A stretch of 43,958 bases of DNA from Verrucomicrobiia bacterium (GTDB taxonomy: Bacteria; Verrucomicrobiota; Verrucomicrobiia; Verrucomicrobiales; DEV007). Every line of letters begins with the position of its first letter. Within the stretch, counting starts at the first letter, position 1. The stretch lies in contig JAGRPC010000020.1 in the NCBI GenBank assembly GCA_020439925.1, forward strand, positions 1-43,958, in the 5' to 3' direction. The notes under the pieces were generated by a model. That model was not told the DNA's origin and did not search any database. It saw only the letters and a program-made list of their open reading frames with translations. The position numbers were made by a program, and so were the translations under genes. Positions 41,961 through 43,958 of this stretch are shown in pieces.

Positions 41961-43958
41961 TCAGGCGTGGGAAGAAACAGGGTCAATGGCACCGGCACCT
42001 TCGGTGGCAGGAACTTCCTTCCGTTTGCGCCCGAGTTTCATGACGAGGTAATAAAAGAGCGGGGTGAGCAGGAGTCCGAAAACGGTCACCCCGATCATCC
42101 CGGCGAACACCGCGGTGCCCATGGCACGACGCATTTCCGACCCCGCTCCGGTGGAGACGACGAGCGGAAAGACGCCTGCGATGAAAGCGATCGAGGTCAT
42201 GAGAATAGGACGCAGGCGGAGGCGGCAGGCTTCCAGAGCGGCGGCGAGAGGGCTGAGTCCGTGGTCGTTTTTCTCCTTTGCAAATTCGACGATGAGGATG
42301 GCGTTCTTGCAGGCGAGTCCGATGAGAACGATGAACCCGATCTGCGTGAAGATGTTGTTGTCCCCCTTCGCAAAGTGCACGCCGGCGAGCGCAAAGAGAA
42401 GGCAGAGCGGCACGATGAGAATGATCGCGAGCGGAAGCCGCAGGCTCTCGTACTGCGCCGCGAGCACCATGAAGACGAGGAGAATGCAGAGCGGGTAGAT
42501 GTAGACCGCGGTATTGCCCGCGATGATCTTCTGGTAGACGAGTTCCGTCCACTGGAACTCGAATCCCGGGGGGAGGGACTTCGCGATTTCCGTGATCACC
42601 GCCTCGCCCTGCCCCGAGCTTAATGGAGGCATCGGTGCCCCGTTGAGGTCGGCGGCGAGGTATCCGTTGTAGTGGGTCACCCGATCCGGACCAAAGGTCT
42701 CCTGCACTTGGACAAGCGATCCCACCGGAACCATTTCTCCAGCGAGATTCCTCGTCTTTAGCCGGGTGATGTCGCTGACGTCGTCGCGGAAGCGCGGTTC
42801 GGCCTGGGCCACGACCTGGTAGGTGCGCCCGAAGCGGTTGAAGTCGTTCACGTAAAGGCTGCCGAGGTTGATCTGGAGCGTTTCGAAAAGGTTCTGCAGG
42901 GGAACTCCGAGCGATTTGGCCTTTTCGCGATCCACATCTGCCTCGAGCTGCGGCACATTGACGGTGTAGCCGGAGTAAACCTGCATGAGCTTTCCGGTCT
43001 CGTAGGCCTGTCCGATGAGCTGCTGGGTCGCCTGGTAGAGCGCGGCGTAGCCCTGGTCCCCCCGGTCCTGGATCATCATCTTGAAGCCGCCCGTGGTTCC
43101 GATGCCGTTGACCGGGGGTGGCGTGAGCACGAGGACCATGGCATCCTGGATCGAGGCGAACTTCCCGTTCAGGGCTCCCGCGATCGCCTCACCGGTAAGA
43201 TCGGGCGTGGTCCGCTCCTCGAAGTCATCGAGGCCGACAAAGACAATGCCACTGTTCGGGCTGATGCTGAACCCATGGATGGAAAGGCCGGGAAAGGCGA
43301 TGGCATCCTTCACCCCGGGGTGCGCCAGGGCGATTTCGGACATGCGGCGCATCACTTCGTCCGTTCGGTCCAGCGAGGATCCGTCGGGTAGTTGGGCGAA
43401 GCCGACGAGGTATTGCTTGTCCTGCGAAGGCACGAAGCCCGTCGGAGTGATCTCGAATCCCTTCCAGGTGGCCCAGACGAGGCCGCCATAGAGAATCAGG
43501 GCGATCGCGCCGAAACGAATGATCCGCTTCACGAGTCCCACGTAGGCCCGCGAGGACCAGTCGAAGAAACGGTTGAAGGGCCTGAAGAACCAGCCCAGAA
43601 GCGCGTCGATGAGGCGGGAAAGAAGATCCTTCTTCGCCCCGTGTGCCTGCAGCAGCAGCGCCGAGAGGGCGGGACTGAGGGTGAGGGAATTGATCGCCGA
43701 AATCACCGTCGAGATCGCGATGGTCACGGCAAACTGCTTGTAAAACTGACCGCTCAGCCCGCTGATGAAGGCCGTGGGGATGAAGACGGCGCAGAGCACG
43801 AGGGCGGTCGCCACGATGGGACCGGTCACTTCGCTCATCGCCTTCTTGGTGGCCTCCATGGGAGCGAGCCCCTCGCGGATGTTCCGTTCCACGTTCTCCA
43901 CCACCACGATGGCGTCATCTATGAGGATGCCGATGGAGAAGATCAGCGCGAACATCGA
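41961..43958 (-). CDS. RND (HAE1/AcrB-type) efflux pump, N-terminus cut off by window edge
   Basis: The frame is open to the right edge and covers at least 664 residues, about two thirds of a normal 1050-residue pump; the first 350-400 residues lie outside. The visible part begins in the fourth membrane helix with GILIDDAIVVVENVER, which carries the two proton-relay Asp residues of AcrB. The second half has the matching Lys in IGLACKNAILIVEFAKE and the final helices near FGLLLTPLFYYLVMKLG. The periplasmic porter region between contains PPPVNGIGTTGGF, typical of the HAE1 group. It should use the proton gradient to drive drugs or other hydrophobic compounds through the adjacent TolC-like channel. 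The adaptor gene is presumably beyond the edge. Confidence 0.95.
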   Translation of the reverse strand, partial: SMFALIFSIGILIDDAIVVVENVERNIREGLAPMEATKKAMSEVTGPIVATALVLCAVFIPTAFISGLSGQFYKQFAVTIAISTVISAINSLTLSPALSALLLQAHGAKKDLLSRLIDALLGWFFRPFNRFFDWSSRAYVGLVKRIIRFGAIALILYGGLVWATWKGFEITPTGFVPSQDKQYLVGFAQLPDGSSLDRTDEVMRRMSEIALAHPGVKDAIAFPGLSIHGFSISPNSGIVFVGLDDFEERTTPDLTGEAIAGALNGKFASIQDAMVLVLTPPPVNGIGTTGGFKMMIQDRGDQGYAALYQATQQLIGQAYETGKLMQVYSGYTVNVPQLEADVDREKAKSLGVPLQNLFETLQINLGSLYVNDFNRFGRTYQVVAQAEPRFRDDVSDITRLKTRNLAGEMVPVGSLVQVQETFGPDRVTHYNGYLAADLNGAPMPPLSSGQGEAVITEIAKSLPPGFEFQWTELVYQKIIAGNTAVYIYPLCILLVFMVLAAQYESLRLPLAIILIVPLCLLFALAGVHFAKGDNNIFTQIGFIVLIGLACKNAILIVEFAKEKNDHGLSPLAAALEACRLRLRPILMTSIAFIAGVFPLVVSTGAGSEMRRAMGTAVFAGMIGVTVFGLLLTPLFYYLVMKLGRKRKEVPATEGAGAIDPVSSHA

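Overview
The window looks like a chromosomal segment of a GC-rich member of the Verrucomicrobiota (possibly another PVC-group bacterium). This is inferred from the gene families together: several secreted DUF1080-type proteins, PQQ-type beta-propellers, a NIPSNAP protein, a DUF5069 protein, a Ser/Thr kinase fused to WD40 repeats, an ECF-like sigma factor carrying a PTTRW motif, and a gene cluster for a permuted ATP-grasp enzyme. I see no tRNA, rRNA, CRISPR array, transposase or phage gene. Both ends cut through genes.

Layout. (1) 1-3627, minus: permuted ATP-grasp, alpha-E and transglutaminase/DUF2126 genes, a conserved module of unknown product. (2) 3727-6361, minus: an aldehyde dehydrogenase-fold protein followed by an iron-type alcohol dehydrogenase. 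(3) 6528-19605: an unusual block with a divergent ECF-like sigma factor (plus) facing a membrane-anchored metzincin-like protease, a 1909-residue secreted fibronectin-type/Ig-like protein and a transmembrane Ser/Thr kinase with C-terminal WD40 repeats (all minus). (4) 19637-26706, minus: a probable five-gene operon of two PQQ-like propellers, a DUF3311 small membrane protein, a sodium:solute symporter and a short PaaK/EhpF-like acyl-adenylating enzyme. (5) 26923-28469, plus: an ECF sigma factor translationally coupled to a membrane protein with an LptA/OstA-like domain. (6) 28486-36802: housekeeping and stress genes, including a CNNM/CorC-type protein, DUF423, NIPSNAP, FMN reductase, two Hsp20 chaperones, an Ldh-type oxidoreductase, a glycine-zipper lipoprotein and an NlpC/P60 peptidase. 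(7) 36893-40283, plus: a Weimberg-type sugar-acid module (FAH-fold 2-keto-3-deoxypentonate dehydratase and YjhG/YagF-type D-xylonate dehydratase), then DUF5069. (8) 40350-43958, minus: the RND pump and outer-membrane channel of a tripartite efflux system.

How the genes may work together. Block 3 reads as an envelope signalling system: kinase inside the cell, WD40 sensor domain outside, and a large exported protein and an anchored protease as candidate ligand and processing enzyme, with a sigma factor on the opposite strand. Block 3 also lies between the acyl-adenylating gene (end of block 4) and the aldehyde/alcohol dehydrogenase pair (block 2). All three are on the minus strand in the order expected for reducing a carboxylic acid to an alcohol, so block 3 may have been inserted into an older carboxylate-reduction operon. 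Base composition also changes sharply inside the protease gene near 17,985, which suggests a mosaic origin. These functional links are inference.
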